IMG/VR virus record: IMGVR_UViG_3300011114_000316
Span: 1 to 61,829 of that record
Source: a virus
DNA: 61,829 nt
Strand: one strand, 5' to 3'
The notes under the pieces are model-generated. The model was not told the origin of the DNA, did no database searches, and saw only the letters and a list, made by a program, of their open reading frames with translations. Both the position numbers and the translations under genes were made by a program. Positions 26,885 through 34,820 of the stretch are shown one piece after another; positions within the stretch are counted from its first letter, which is position 1, and every line of letters begins with the position of its first letter.

Positions 26885-26955
26885 CGAGATATCTCCGCTA
26901 AGAAAACCATGAGCGCCGCTATCAGGATAAAGACGAGAGTTAACAGGTAGTTCAT
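26881..26955 (-). CDS. 24-residue single-pass membrane peptide in the lysis cassette
   Basis: ATG at 26955-26953 and TGA at 26883-26881. The peptide starts MNYLLTLVFILIAALMVF and ends with a short charged tail (AEISR), so nearly all of it is one membrane helix. It overlaps the upstream stop and the downstream holin start, each as ATGA, which is the strongest evidence that it is translated. Candidate roles are antiholin, holin partner or pinholin-like peptide. It is far too short for ordinary ORF callers. Confidence 0.65.
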   Translation of the reverse strand: MNYLLTLVFILIAALMVFLAEISR

Positions 26956-27356
26956 TTCACCGCCGTCACTTGATCGTCACCCTTCGTGACCGTTACTCGG
27001 CCCTCAGTAACATCAACCTTCATCGGCAATTCTTTCCGGTCGAGCTTATCCAGACGTTCAATGAGTGACTTGATCACCTCAAACTCCGGCTTCTCCTGCT
27101 TAGGATTCGCCCCAGCGATACCGTTCAGCATTGAGATCAGGGCAGTTAAAGCTGCACCCAATAGACCCATGACGGCTGCGATCTTCTCGTTCTCAAGGAC
27201 GATAGAAGCGCCCACCCCGATCACTACTATGAGAGTGATATAGAACAGTCCCTGCTTGCCGATAGCTTTACCAGCTACGTCTTTAGCAGAGGATTCCGCC
27301 TCTAGTCTCTGTAGCTCTGCTTGCGCCTGAGCCTTGAGCATTTTGATCTCGTTCAT
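26952..27356 (-). CDS. Membrane protein of the lysis cassette (holin-like)
   Basis: A 134-residue protein. I chose ATG 27356 because it overlaps the upstream stop as ATGA; a GTG three codons earlier is possible. An N-terminal helix (KAQAQAELQRLEAESSAKD) is followed by two membrane segments (LFYITLIVVIGVGASIVL; AAVMGLLGAALTALISML) and a soluble C-terminus with KPEFEVIKSLIERLDKL. The layout is like class II holins with a cytoplasmic tail. It may be a second holin or an antiholin. Confidence 0.6.
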   Translation of the reverse strand: MNEIKMLKAQAQAELQRLEAESSAKDVAGKAIGKQGLFYITLIVVIGVGASIVLENEKIAAVMGLLGAALTALISMLNGIAGANPKQEKPEFEVIKSLIERLDKLDRKELPMKVDVTEGRVTVTKGDDQVTAVK

Positions 27357-27862
27357 TCCGGCCACCGATCCACCATGAACTTGATGATGTGGAAGAGAAT
27401 GATCCCGCCTGTACCGATCACAACCGCTATGAAGATGGCGTCAGAGCTGTTCTTGATGAACTTTTTCCTGCGTCTCATCTGCTCGTACACCATCTTCTCT
27501 CGCTGCTCTTTAATCCGCCGCCGCATCTGGACGAACTCGACGTACCCTTCGCGGCCCAGATGCTGAAGCTCTCCGTAGTGAAACCAGTGATAGAGAGCCT
27601 TCTCCATCTCTTTGATCTTTACCTGCGCCGCGTAAGCATCAAACGCTTCTTGGGTAGCAGACTTCGTAAAGACCAACTTCTTGAACAACGGAGGCTTCTT
27701 GTTGGCCTCTATGTTGATCCACTCTTGTAGATCAGAGACAGCAGACGCCCACTTACCCAACTGGCCGAAGACATCTTCTGCCTCTCGGCCAAGCTCAACA
27801 GCTTTTTTTAGGCCGTTAAAGACTGCCGTAGCAGTAGCCAGCAGGGTAACTGGGTCAAGCAC
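27353..27862 (-). CDS. Membrane-anchored protein of the lysis region
   Basis: A 169-residue protein with a GTG start. The N-terminus is mildly hydrophobic (PVTLLATATAVFNGLKKAV), the middle is helical and charged with repeated Arg/Lys (QMRRRIKEQREK, EQMRRRKKFIK), and a C-terminal membrane segment (AIFIAVVIGTGGIILFHIIKFM) ends the protein. Similar proteins sit in marine and freshwater phage lysis regions. It does not show an Rz/Rz1 pattern, so I do not call it a spanin. Confidence 0.55.
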   Translation of the reverse strand: MLDPVTLLATATAVFNGLKKAVELGREAEDVFGQLGKWASAVSDLQEWINIEANKKPPLFKKLVFTKSATQEAFDAYAAQVKIKEMEKALYHWFHYGELQHLGREGYVEFVQMRRRIKEQREKMVYEQMRRRKKFIKNSSDAIFIAVVIGTGGIILFHIIKFMVDRWPE

Positions 27863-27865
27863 AAT

Positions 27866-28195
27866 TTATGCAGCCTGCGGGAGCCAAGGCAGCGGCGGGG
27901 TCACAATCGTCGGGAATGCCTGAGCCTGAATCTGCGCCTCTACAGCCGCTTCCGTTGCAGACTGATCCACTCCATTGGCCCAGATCCAATCAAGCACTTC
28001 TTGCTTAGTGACATTCGCATACGGGATAAAGGTATCGGTCGGCGCGGGGAGAGTGCAGGTAGCATAGACCCGGCCTGAATACTCTTTACCGTCGATGACT
28101 TGGGTGTCATCACACGACCAATGAACCGTCTGAATAATATCCTGACGGTCGCCTTCTTGGGCGATGCACTGTAGACAAGAGATGTTCCAGTTCAT
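27866..28195 (-). CDS. Conserved phage protein next to the tail fibre (DUF7936-like)
   Basis: A 109-residue protein that opens MNWNISCLQCIAQEGDRQD and has VHWSCDD, GRVYATCTLPAP, FIPYANVTKQEVLDWIWANG and a helical Ala-rich end. The 'MNW-I--L-C' start and the 'VL-W-W--G' segment are typical of a small phage family found just after tail fibre genes. It may be a fibre-associated or chaperone protein. The function is not established. Confidence 0.55.
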   Translation of the reverse strand: MNWNISCLQCIAQEGDRQDIIQTVHWSCDDTQVIDGKEYSGRVYATCTLPAPTDTFIPYANVTKQEVLDWIWANGVDQSATEAAVEAQIQAQAFPTIVTPPLPWLPQAA

Positions 28196-28204
28196 GTTAG
28201 CTCC

Positions 28205-30877
28205 TTACTTAGCTTCAAGGGCGGCGACTTTCGCCTCCAGTTGTTCAATCCGGGCCATTGCTTCTTGCAGGGCAACAGCGGCTTTCATCAGCAGGATAGA
28301 TGACTTGACGGTTTTAGTGGTCGTGCCAGTAGGCTGCTGCGTCTGCGTGACGTTGCCATCCTCGTCCGTCACTTCTACCGTTTCCATGTCTGGGTGTTCA
28401 TCTACCAGACCGGGAGATACTTGCTCAAGTTCTTGTGCGATTACGCCAAGCAACGCCGGAGCATCAGGATTAGCAGCAACATCAGACTTCATCCGATACT
28501 TGCGGAAGCGGATTGCTTTGATGTCATCCCATTGCGAACCCGCGTCTACGATGTCTTGTTTTAGCTTCTGATCGGAGATCGTGCCGTAAACACCGTCGTG
28601 GTTAGCAAGGTCGCCGTCAGAATAGATGTATAGCCGAGTTGTAGTGCTGTCTTCACAGGTAAAAAACCAGTTTGTATTATTATCCGGCGAAGCGGATGAA
28701 AACTTTATAACTTGCCCGTATGGTGATGCCGACGTATTGGCAACAAATACAGTATTTACATCGGATGCACTGCTCCGCAACTCGTGATATGTGCCCCCAG
28801 CATCTTGATACGTCCCCGCATTACTCGCCTTGAAATACCCACCCGACGTTATCCGGGCGCGTTCGGTGGCATTGGTATAAAACGCAATAGGCTCCGCACC
28901 ACTTTGATATAGCCAAGCCTCACCATTTGACCGGCGAGAAACAATAAAATTGTTTGCACTGCTTGTGTGGTTAATGTAAATATCACCATTAAAACTTGCA
29001 TTGTTTTGTACAAATCTTGCAAGCACACCTAAACCGAGCGTGTTCTTGACGATTAGCATCCCATCAGGATTCGTCTCGCCAATGCCAAGACGCCCCGACG
29101 CATCTAGCGTCATGGCTTGAGAAAGCGAAATCGTTCCACCAGCCGAACCTGATGCAGACGTAAAGAAGCGATGCTGTCCCTGATATTGGTTATATAGCGT
29201 CGCCTGTCCAGTTCCTATGTACTTCCAATTAGACCCATCGTAATAGCCATTAAACGAAATCCCACCATCTCCAGTTGACCCGGAAATTCCAAGGCTGTTA
29301 ACTTGGATTGCCTTATAGCTACCCCAAGCACTCGGCGTCACCCCAAGGCCGAGGTTGCCGGAGGAGTCGAGGGTGGCAACTGTAGAACCATCAACATCAA
29401 AACTAATTTGAGAAGATGCGTATGCATTATTTGGGTCGGCAGATACTTGCAAGACCCCGTTTGTGCTTGAGCGCAGCAAACCTTTGTTGAGTATCCCAAT
29501 GCCACCGCTATCAGTCACAACCTTTGCGCCTGAAAAATCGCTTGTCGTACCTACTTTCAGACCTGTGGAGGTCAGGCGCATTTGTTCTGTGTTGTTGATA
29601 CCCCACGCCAACGGGTGGTTGGTTGTTGTTCGGAACACCACCCCTGCTACGCCAGCATTTCCAGCAGCGTCTGCAAAGTTCTGATACCCAACCGATCCGG
29701 CGATCAGATTGATCGTTGCGTAAGAACCAGAAGCGCCTTCATTTTGAAGTGTAAGCGCAGCAGCCGAACCATCAGTCGTGTTTCGATAGTTCTTGAGATT
29801 CGTCCCGTCAAACGTCAGCGCACTCCCCGTGGTCAGGACTTTGGAGCCGTTGAGGTAGGCCACTCCGTTGGCTGTGCCTGCGTTTAACACAGGGTTAGCA
29901 GAAAACGTCACCACCCCAGTAGAGTCCGCCAGCGTCATCGAAGCCGTACCATCCTTGGCTTTGATGTTCGTTACTTCTATAGTGGTGAGATCAAGAGCAG
30001 CATTAGAAATCTGCACCTGACCATTGCCGTTGGGGGCTATGACGATGTTCCCATCCACCCCGTCCTGAATCGTAATGCTGCCGGAGTTGGTGCCTGCGTT
30101 CGTGTTAAGAATCAGGTCAGCAGTGCCATTGCTCGTGATCGTGACGTTGATGTTGGAGTCGCCAACACGAACGGTGTCTGCGTCAAGCTGAACGTCACCC
30201 GTCCCATTGGGGGCAAGAACGATGTTGCCGTTGGTATCCGTAGAGGAGAGGGTGTTGGCGTCCAGCCGGAGGTTGTCTACGTTAAGAAGCGTAGAAACGG
30301 TGATTGCGCCCGTGCTGTCAGCAATCGTAGCGGCAGCAGTGCCGTCTTTTGCCTTGATGTTAGTGACTTCAAGATTAGTAGTGTCAACGGTAACAAACTC
30401 CCCCGTCCCACTCTGCGTAGCGATCTTTACGAAGTCAGTACCATTCCAAGCAATCAGCGCCCGTTCGCCAGCCGTAATCGTTACACCAGTCGAGGTACCG
30501 CTGCTGGTCGTCGCCTGAACAACAACAGATTGATTTGTAGAAGTGCTATTGAAGATCAGGTAAGTCTTACTGAACTGCGAGTTAGTAAGAGACGAATAAC
30601 TAACCGTGATTGTCAGGGTGCTCGCTGGGTTCCCCGTGCAACGAATCAGGGCGTATTGAGCAGAACCGGTAGAGCCACTCCCAGCCGCGACAAGAGCCGT
30701 TCCTGTAGTTTTAGACAGCGTGACCGCAGTCTGACTGCCGCTAATGACCTGTGCGTTGGCAATCGCGTCATCAAGATACTTGGTGATGTAGTCGTTTACC
30801 GTATCGCCCCAAGTACCGGAAAGTTCTCCAGTGACGGGAAGAGCCAGACCAAGAAGATTTGAATATGCAGTGGTCAT
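28205..30877 (-). CDS. Tail fibre with S74 intramolecular chaperone
   Basis: An 890-residue receptor-binding fibre. The N-terminus (NLLGLALPVTGELSGTWGD) is a common fibre attachment start. The shaft has repeats such as VTNIKAKDGTA and GNIVLAPNGTGDVQ. Near residue 770 starts the S74 peptidase domain: GTISDQKLKQDI, with the Ser-Asp and Lys catalytic residues, then FRKYRMKSD and LLGVIAQELEQ. It cuts itself off after trimer folding. A C-terminal coiled coil (ARIEQLEAKVAALEAK) ends the chaperone. It determines host binding. Confidence 0.9.
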   Translation of the reverse strand: MTTAYSNLLGLALPVTGELSGTWGDTVNDYITKYLDDAIANAQVISGSQTAVTLSKTTGTALVAAGSGSTGSAQYALIRCTGNPASTLTITVSYSSLTNSQFSKTYLIFNSTSTNQSVVVQATTSSGTSTGVTITAGERALIAWNGTDFVKIATQSGTGEFVTVDTTNLEVTNIKAKDGTAAATIADSTGAITVSTLLNVDNLRLDANTLSSTDTNGNIVLAPNGTGDVQLDADTVRVGDSNINVTITSNGTADLILNTNAGTNSGSITIQDGVDGNIVIAPNGNGQVQISNAALDLTTIEVTNIKAKDGTASMTLADSTGVVTFSANPVLNAGTANGVAYLNGSKVLTTGSALTFDGTNLKNYRNTTDGSAAALTLQNEGASGSYATINLIAGSVGYQNFADAAGNAGVAGVVFRTTTNHPLAWGINNTEQMRLTSTGLKVGTTSDFSGAKVVTDSGGIGILNKGLLRSSTNGVLQVSADPNNAYASSQISFDVDGSTVATLDSSGNLGLGVTPSAWGSYKAIQVNSLGISGSTGDGGISFNGYYDGSNWKYIGTGQATLYNQYQGQHRFFTSASGSAGGTISLSQAMTLDASGRLGIGETNPDGMLIVKNTLGLGVLARFVQNNASFNGDIYINHTSSANNFIVSRRSNGEAWLYQSGAEPIAFYTNATERARITSGGYFKASNAGTYQDAGGTYHELRSSASDVNTVFVANTSASPYGQVIKFSSASPDNNTNWFFTCEDSTTTRLYIYSDGDLANHDGVYGTISDQKLKQDIVDAGSQWDDIKAIRFRKYRMKSDVAANPDAPALLGVIAQELEQVSPGLVDEHPDMETVEVTDEDGNVTQTQQPTGTTTKTVKSSILLMKAAVALQEAMARIEQLEAKVAALEAK

Positions 30878-30884
30878 TTGAGCC

Positions 30885-31853
30885 TCATGCTGCTATTTGA
30901 TTCCAGTTGGCGGTCTGTGAGTCGTTTACTGCTACATAAGAAGCGGTTTGTGAGTCATTGACGTTTATCCATGTTGCCACCTGACCCGTTCCCACACTAC
31001 TCCACCCCGCGCTTTGCGCGTCACTCACATTCTGCCAGTTTGCGTTCTGGTCGTCATTAATTTGACCCCAGACATTTACTTGCCCGATAACTCCAATTGC
31101 CTGAACGCCTGATGGAGTTGCCGTCGCCCCGCCTGTAACAGTTACTGTACCTACAAAACCAGTCGCCGATACACCAGAAACAAGAACAATGATTGAATTA
31201 AGAACTGTAACCGTGCCAATTTGCCCGGTGGCTTGTACTCCAGTAACTGGGACAACCGCTGTACCGGTTATCGACGCCTGACCTATAACTCCCGTAGCAG
31301 AAACGCCAGAAGGAAGTACGGTCGCTCCACCAGTAACCGTAACAGTGCCAAGCTCCCCTGTTGCGGAAACTCCGGTTACTTGTACAAGAGAGCCTGCGGA
31401 GACTGTAACGGTGCCGATCTGACCAGTGGCAACGTTGCCACTTACAATTACAACGGCAGTACCAGAAACAGTGACGGTGCCTATTGCACCGGTGGCTGAT
31501 ACCCCCGTTACGGCAACTACCGCCCCTGCATCAACAGTGACGGTACCAATCTCGCCGGTCGCTTGTACGCCGGTTACCGCAACATTCGCATCAGCCGTGA
31601 CTACAACTGTGCCAACTTCCCCAGTTGCCTGTACGCCTGAGACTACAACAATCGCTTCTGCTACTACAGTAACGGTGCCTATGAACCCCGTGGCCTGAAC
31701 GCCTGTTACCGGGACATCCGCATCAGCCGTTACTACAACCGAGCCTAAAAAGGTTTGAGCCGTGACTGCCGATTTGCCGACGCCCCAGCCCTGCTGCCCC
31801 CAGCCAACGCCAGAGGCAGACCAACCTTCAAACGCTACGATTGCATCTGACAC
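30885..31853 (-). CDS. Repeat fibre protein with ten 21-residue units
   Basis: A 322-residue protein with a GTG start. After a short N-terminus (GWSASGVGWGQQGWGVG) come about ten units of 21 residues with the pattern GVxATGxIGTVTVxxxAxVxV(T/S). The C-terminal 60 residues change to short units of the form VNDSQTAxWxxI. The first block would form a beta-solenoid or stacked beta structure; the second may be a trimer tip. One unit reads GNVATG instead of GV(S/Q)ATG because it carries the palindrome at 31426. It sits just upstream of the S74 fibre in the transcript. Confidence 0.75.
   Translation of the reverse strand: MSDAIVAFEGWSASGVGWGQQGWGVGKSAVTAQTFLGSVVVTADADVPVTGVQATGFIGTVTVVAEAIVVVSGVQATGEVGTVVVTADANVAVTGVQATGEIGTVTVDAGAVVAVTGVSATGAIGTVTVSGTAVVIVSGNVATGQIGTVTVSAGSLVQVTGVSATGELGTVTVTGGATVLPSGVSATGVIGQASITGTAVVPVTGVQATGQIGTVTVLNSIIVLVSGVSATGFVGTVTVTGGATATPSGVQAIGVIGQVNVWGQINDDQNANWQNVSDAQSAGWSSVGTGQVATWINVNDSQTASYVAVNDSQTANWNQIAA
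31426..31441. repeat. Palindrome GTGGCAACGTTGCCAC, copy 3
   Basis: A perfect 16-bp palindrome (18 bp with flanks). It falls within one 21-residue unit of the repeat fibre gene and changes that unit's consensus from GV(S/Q)AT to GNVAT. Confidence 0.95.
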
Positions 31854-31855
31854 AC

Positions 31856-32275
31856 TTATGCAATCCTAATGATCGCAGACGAAGCATCGTTAGTCGGGAA
31901 CTGAACGGTAAAGTTGCCGTTCGTAGAAGTCTTGTCCCCGCCAAAATCCAACACTGCAATCGCTTTGTTTGATTTACTTGAGTTGTAAATCAACGCCCCA
32001 CGCGCCGTGATTGTGGCGTTAGACCAAGTAGTATCAGAGAAATCAACGAATGCCGTTGTACCCGATAGACTTACGGTTGCACCGGCCAAGGTATTACCGC
32101 CCGCCACATACCCAGTGCCCACCACTTCATCGGACGTGGTGTATACCGTCGTACTTGCCCCCAAAGTAGCAGCACTGGTATACAGCGCAATCTTGATTGT
32201 GTCCGTGTCCATGTCATGTTCACCCAGCAGAATCTGCTGTTTGAACGAAGAACACATTGCCTGAGAAATAGCCAT
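31856..32275 (-). CDS. Conserved small virion protein
   Basis: A 139-residue protein. It opens SFKQQILLGEHDMDTDTIKIALYTS, shown here in part: IKIALYTSAATLG is a hallmark of a small phage structural family. A beta-rich body (YVAGGNTLAGATVSLSG, TITARGALIYNS, IAVLDFGGDKTS) and FTVQFPTND end follow. It is usually found near fibre and adaptor genes. A decoration or fibre-base role is possible. No enzyme motif is seen. Confidence 0.65.
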   Translation of the reverse strand: MAISQAMCSSFKQQILLGEHDMDTDTIKIALYTSAATLGASTTVYTTSDEVVGTGYVAGGNTLAGATVSLSGTTAFVDFSDTTWSNATITARGALIYNSSKSNKAIAVLDFGGDKTSTNGNFTVQFPTNDASSAIIRIA

Positions 32276-32278
32276 TTA

Positions 32279-32926
32279 TCACCTCACTGGTACACGAACC
32301 TGACCAGAACGATAAGTGTCCTGGCGCAGCTTACCATCACCAAGTTGTTTCAGAAGAGCGACTGACTGTGTGTACAACGCAGTGTACATCTCAACTACGT
32401 CTTGTTCACCCTTCTGGAATCGAATAGCTTCAACTAGTGCGCCGTTTAGAAGAGCCGAATCAAACTCATCACCAAGCCACGTCGTACCCGCGGTCACAAT
32501 AGATTCAGGGTAGTAGCCGTAATGAAGCTCTGTGCTGTAAGCCAAGTTGGGTGTTGGCCCCAGGATAAACGCCGAATCATCAAAGATTGCGTAATGCTTA
32601 GGACGCCCACGCTCTGACGTATTGGCACTTTGGCCAGAAAACGGATACGCCTCGCGAATAAAGTTAACGTCTTTATCAAGCAGGTAGTAATACCGATTGT
32701 CCGTATCAATTACGGCTAGAGAATATACATACAGAAAATCAGAAGGAATCTGCAAATACGGATTGCCGATGCTCATAGCCCCAGTTACGTTTTTCCGTAG
32801 CGCCGGAATCTGAACAGAGTTGTAGATCTTCTGTTCAGCCTGCTCGGTAAACATATCTAGGATGGCATCAGTGAACTCCGCTTCACAGATGTCCTTGATA
32901 TTCTGTTTAAGCTCTGTGTAATTCAT
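32279..32926 (-). CDS. Head-tail adaptor-like protein (SU10-type)
   Basis: A 215-residue protein with a helical start (YTELKQNIKDICEAEFTDAI), then YLQIPSDFLYVYSLAVID, YYYLLDKDVNFIREAYP, KHYAIFDDSAFILGPTP and a helical end. This order is that of the adaptor family described from phage SU10 and relatives, which sits under the portal and joins it to the tail. It overlaps the 50-residue gene upstream by ATGA. Confidence 0.65.
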   Translation of the reverse strand: MNYTELKQNIKDICEAEFTDAILDMFTEQAEQKIYNSVQIPALRKNVTGAMSIGNPYLQIPSDFLYVYSLAVIDTDNRYYYLLDKDVNFIREAYPFSGQSANTSERGRPKHYAIFDDSAFILGPTPNLAYSTELHYGYYPESIVTAGTTWLGDEFDSALLNGALVEAIRFQKGEQDVVEMYTALYTQSVALLKQLGDGKLRQDTYRSGQVRVPVR

Positions 32927-33075
32927 GCCATCGGGCCGCGAGCCATAACACCTTTAGTTGCCGCGCCAGTACCACGAATCTTGATGCCCGTGGTTTTAAC
33001 ATTCTTCTCAGGGTAACCGCTGTTCTTCAGGTCTACCTTGGGAGCCGGCTTGGGCTGATTAGAATCCTTTTTCAT
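32923..33075 (-). CDS. 50-residue conserved basic phage protein
   Basis: ATG 33075-33073, TGA 32925-32923. The protein starts MKKDSNQPKPAPK and ends in KTTGIKIRGTGAATKGVMAR followed by GPMA. The 'KTTGIKIRGTGAAT-G--ARGPMA' ending is strongly conserved among podovirus-like phages, always in this place next to the adaptor. It overlaps both neighbours by 4 bp. The role is unknown; Gly/Lys/Arg richness suggests contact with DNA or a packed structural role. Confidence 0.7.
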   Translation of the reverse strand: MKKDSNQPKPAPKVDLKNSGYPEKNVKTTGIKIRGTGAATKGVMARGPMA

Positions 33076-33251
33076 TTTGCACCCGACTTACGATAGGTGA
33101 AAGACGATTTCTTCTGATTGGCAACCTTGGCTAGATTCCTGCCAAGCTCACGCATCTGCAAATTGGTTTTACCGCCTTTGGCAAACTTTGTCAGCGGCTT
33201 GCCAGGGTGCATAGCTTTTTCATGCTTATGCACTGCTTTCTTTGCGTCCAT
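33072..33251 (-). CDS. 59-residue basic phage protein
   Basis: ATG 33251-33249, TGA 33074-33072, overlapping the next start as ATGA. It reads MDAKKAVHKHEKAMHPGKPL, then TKFAKGGKTNLQMRELGRNL and a Lys/Ser/Arg-rich end. The GKPLTK-x-x-KGG-x-T segment recurs in small proteins of this phage group. It may be a minor virion component. No motif gives a function. Confidence 0.65.
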   Translation of the reverse strand: MDAKKAVHKHEKAMHPGKPLTKFAKGGKTNLQMRELGRNLAKVANQKKSSFTYRKSGAK

Positions 33252-33259
33252 AATGACTC

Positions 33260-33646
33260 CTAAGTCGTTACCGTTACTGTACCAACTTGGCCCACTGCAA
33301 CCAAGTCATTTGGCGTAAGCGGCGCATCAAATCCACTTGAACCACCTACTGGATTCCAGCCCCACTGAATCTGCCTACTACCTAAACCCAAATTACCGTC
33401 AGCCAAAGTTCCAGACGTAACGTACGTTGTATCTCGTCTTGGATTCCTCAGCGCCTGGGGATCATCAACTGGGTACATTCCAAGCTGAAGTTGAGGGTGA
33501 TCCGGATCCCAACATTCGTGACAGACCAACAAGTTAACTTGTTTGGTCTTGATGATCAGCTTCTGTAGATCTCGCAGACGATATCGAAATCCACACCGAT
33601 CACACATTGCAATGGCAATTTTGCCACTGGCAAATCTGTTACCCAT
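33260..33646 (-). CDS. Conserved virion protein with a zinc-ribbon-like N-terminus
   Basis: A 128-residue protein. CDRCGFRYRLRDLQ (about 15-28) and VCHECWDPDHPQLQLG (41-56) give two CxxC pairs, a zinc ribbon seen in a conserved small family of podovirus-like structural operons. The C-terminus is variable and ends LVAVGQVGTVTVTT, which looks like one unit of the repeat fibre encoded at 30885-31853. It overlaps the adaptor gene upstream by one base. Confidence 0.65.
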   Translation of the reverse strand: MGNRFASGKIAIAMCDRCGFRYRLRDLQKLIIKTKQVNLLVCHECWDPDHPQLQLGMYPVDDPQALRNPRRDTTYVTSGTLADGNLGLGSRQIQWGWNPVGGSSGFDAPLTPNDLVAVGQVGTVTVTT

Positions 33647-34584
33647 TACGCACCACTGCTGCCAAGATAGTACCGACGAGGTACAAAACGTACCGCGGCC
33701 TTCTCTCGATCTTCCCCTGCAGCCAAATTAAATTGCTCGTCGTATTGAGCTTTTAACATCTCAACGCGACTAGATAGTTCAGGAACTTTGGTCGCAATTC
33801 GATACGCCAATCCTGATGTCAACGCCGGCAAGAACCTAAAGTTCATATCGCCAGTCTGAACTCCTGATCCAGCATCTTGGATTCTGCGTAGTCGCCAATA
33901 AACAAACTGATACGTCTGTGTGTTATCTGGCACTAACCAAACCGTTACAGACGGAAGGTTTGGGTTTGATACCGGCGACTGATCTGCATGTGATGCTGCT
34001 ACTGTGTTGTTTTGCCCACGCGCCACGCCCATCAGTGTGTTGCCACTAATGTATTGATAAAAAATATCTTCTGACCCAATCCTAATAAAACCATAGCCTG
34101 GGAGGCCCACTACGGTATTTAACGGAATAGAAGTGACACTAGAGTTAATGCCACCCACAATATCAACTACAGATGACGTAGGAGATACCGCACCTGACAA
34201 TCTGTTTACCAAAACCTGAATAGGCCGTCCTTGCGCTAGCTTATTAGGAATTGTGGCGTACGTTGAAACACTAATCCGCGTGATATTTAAATCAGCCTGG
34301 GTAGATGCCGTGTTTTGACCAGTACGGATGACGTGTTCAAGCAAGTCAATGGTGTCAGTGGGCAATGCATATGTACTCAAACCTGCGGTCAACGTAATGA
34401 TCCCAGGCTCAATTGTCCACATGTTAATGCCGCGATTTTGCCATTCAATCGTCAGCAAATTCATTGAGCGTCGCGCAGTCTTTAAGTCATAACCTGACCG
34501 CATTTCGCGACCGGCAATCTCCCAGGCTTCTTCCGCAATTTCTGTGAAGTCTAGGTCAAACGCGGTTGTGCCAGAAGTGGTCAT
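33646..34584 (-). CDS. Tail/adaptor protein
   Basis: A 312-residue protein. The N-terminal helix region (FTEIAEEAWEIAGREMRSGYD, in part; RRSMNLLTIEWQNRGINMWT) and the STYALPTDTIDLLEHVIRTG segment are typical of phage tail-terminator or gp4/gp11-like adaptors in podoviruses. The centre is beta-rich; the end returns to helix (AYRIATKVPELSSRVEMLKA). It probably forms a ring at the portal-tail junction. Confidence 0.65.
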   Translation of the reverse strand: MTTSGTTAFDLDFTEIAEEAWEIAGREMRSGYDLKTARRSMNLLTIEWQNRGINMWTIEPGIITLTAGLSTYALPTDTIDLLEHVIRTGQNTASTQADLNITRISVSTYATIPNKLAQGRPIQVLVNRLSGAVSPTSSVVDIVGGINSSVTSIPLNTVVGLPGYGFIRIGSEDIFYQYISGNTLMGVARGQNNTVAASHADQSPVSNPNLPSVTVWLVPDNTQTYQFVYWRLRRIQDAGSGVQTGDMNFRFLPALTSGLAYRIATKVPELSSRVEMLKAQYDEQFNLAAGEDREKAAVRFVPRRYYLGSSGA

Positions 34585-34820
34585 CTGAATCCTGCCGTTT
34601 TCTTAGCTATGCCTTTTGGCTGCGGCACAAACTGTTTGCCTTTGGCTTTACCTGCTCGTTTTGCTCGCGTCGTTGCTGCATACTCTGCAGGGGACAAAGA
34701 TTTAATCGCTGCTTCAGGCAAATATCGCTCACCCGTCTTAGATGACGGTTTACCGGATTTAGTTGTCCAACGTTGTTGGGTCCAATCCTTAAGCGATTGT
34801 TGAGGCGCTTTAATCGCCAT
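34581..34820 (-). CDS. DUF5872-like small protein
   Basis: A 79-residue protein from ATG 34820, preferred because GGAG lies upstream and the sequence from MAIKAPQQSLKDW matches the family; eight extra residues are possible. It contains LKDWTQQRWTTKSGKPS, RYLPEAAIKSLSPAEYAAT and KAKGKQFVPQPKGIAKKT. This basic domain occurs in phages and large viruses. Its role is unknown. It overlaps the neighbouring HNH gene by 11 bases. Confidence 0.7.
   Translation of the reverse strand: MAIKAPQQSLKDWTQQRWTTKSGKPSSKTGERYLPEAAIKSLSPAEYAATTRAKRAGKAKGKQFVPQPKGIAKKTAGFR

Noticed and set aside
30885-31853. CRISPR array because of regular 63-bp periodicity
   Set aside because: The repeats are in-frame protein repeats with variable third bases and no identical spacer-repeat pattern.
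28205-31853. Diversity-generating retroelement target near the fibre genes
   Set aside because: No reverse transcriptase and no template repeat were seen.
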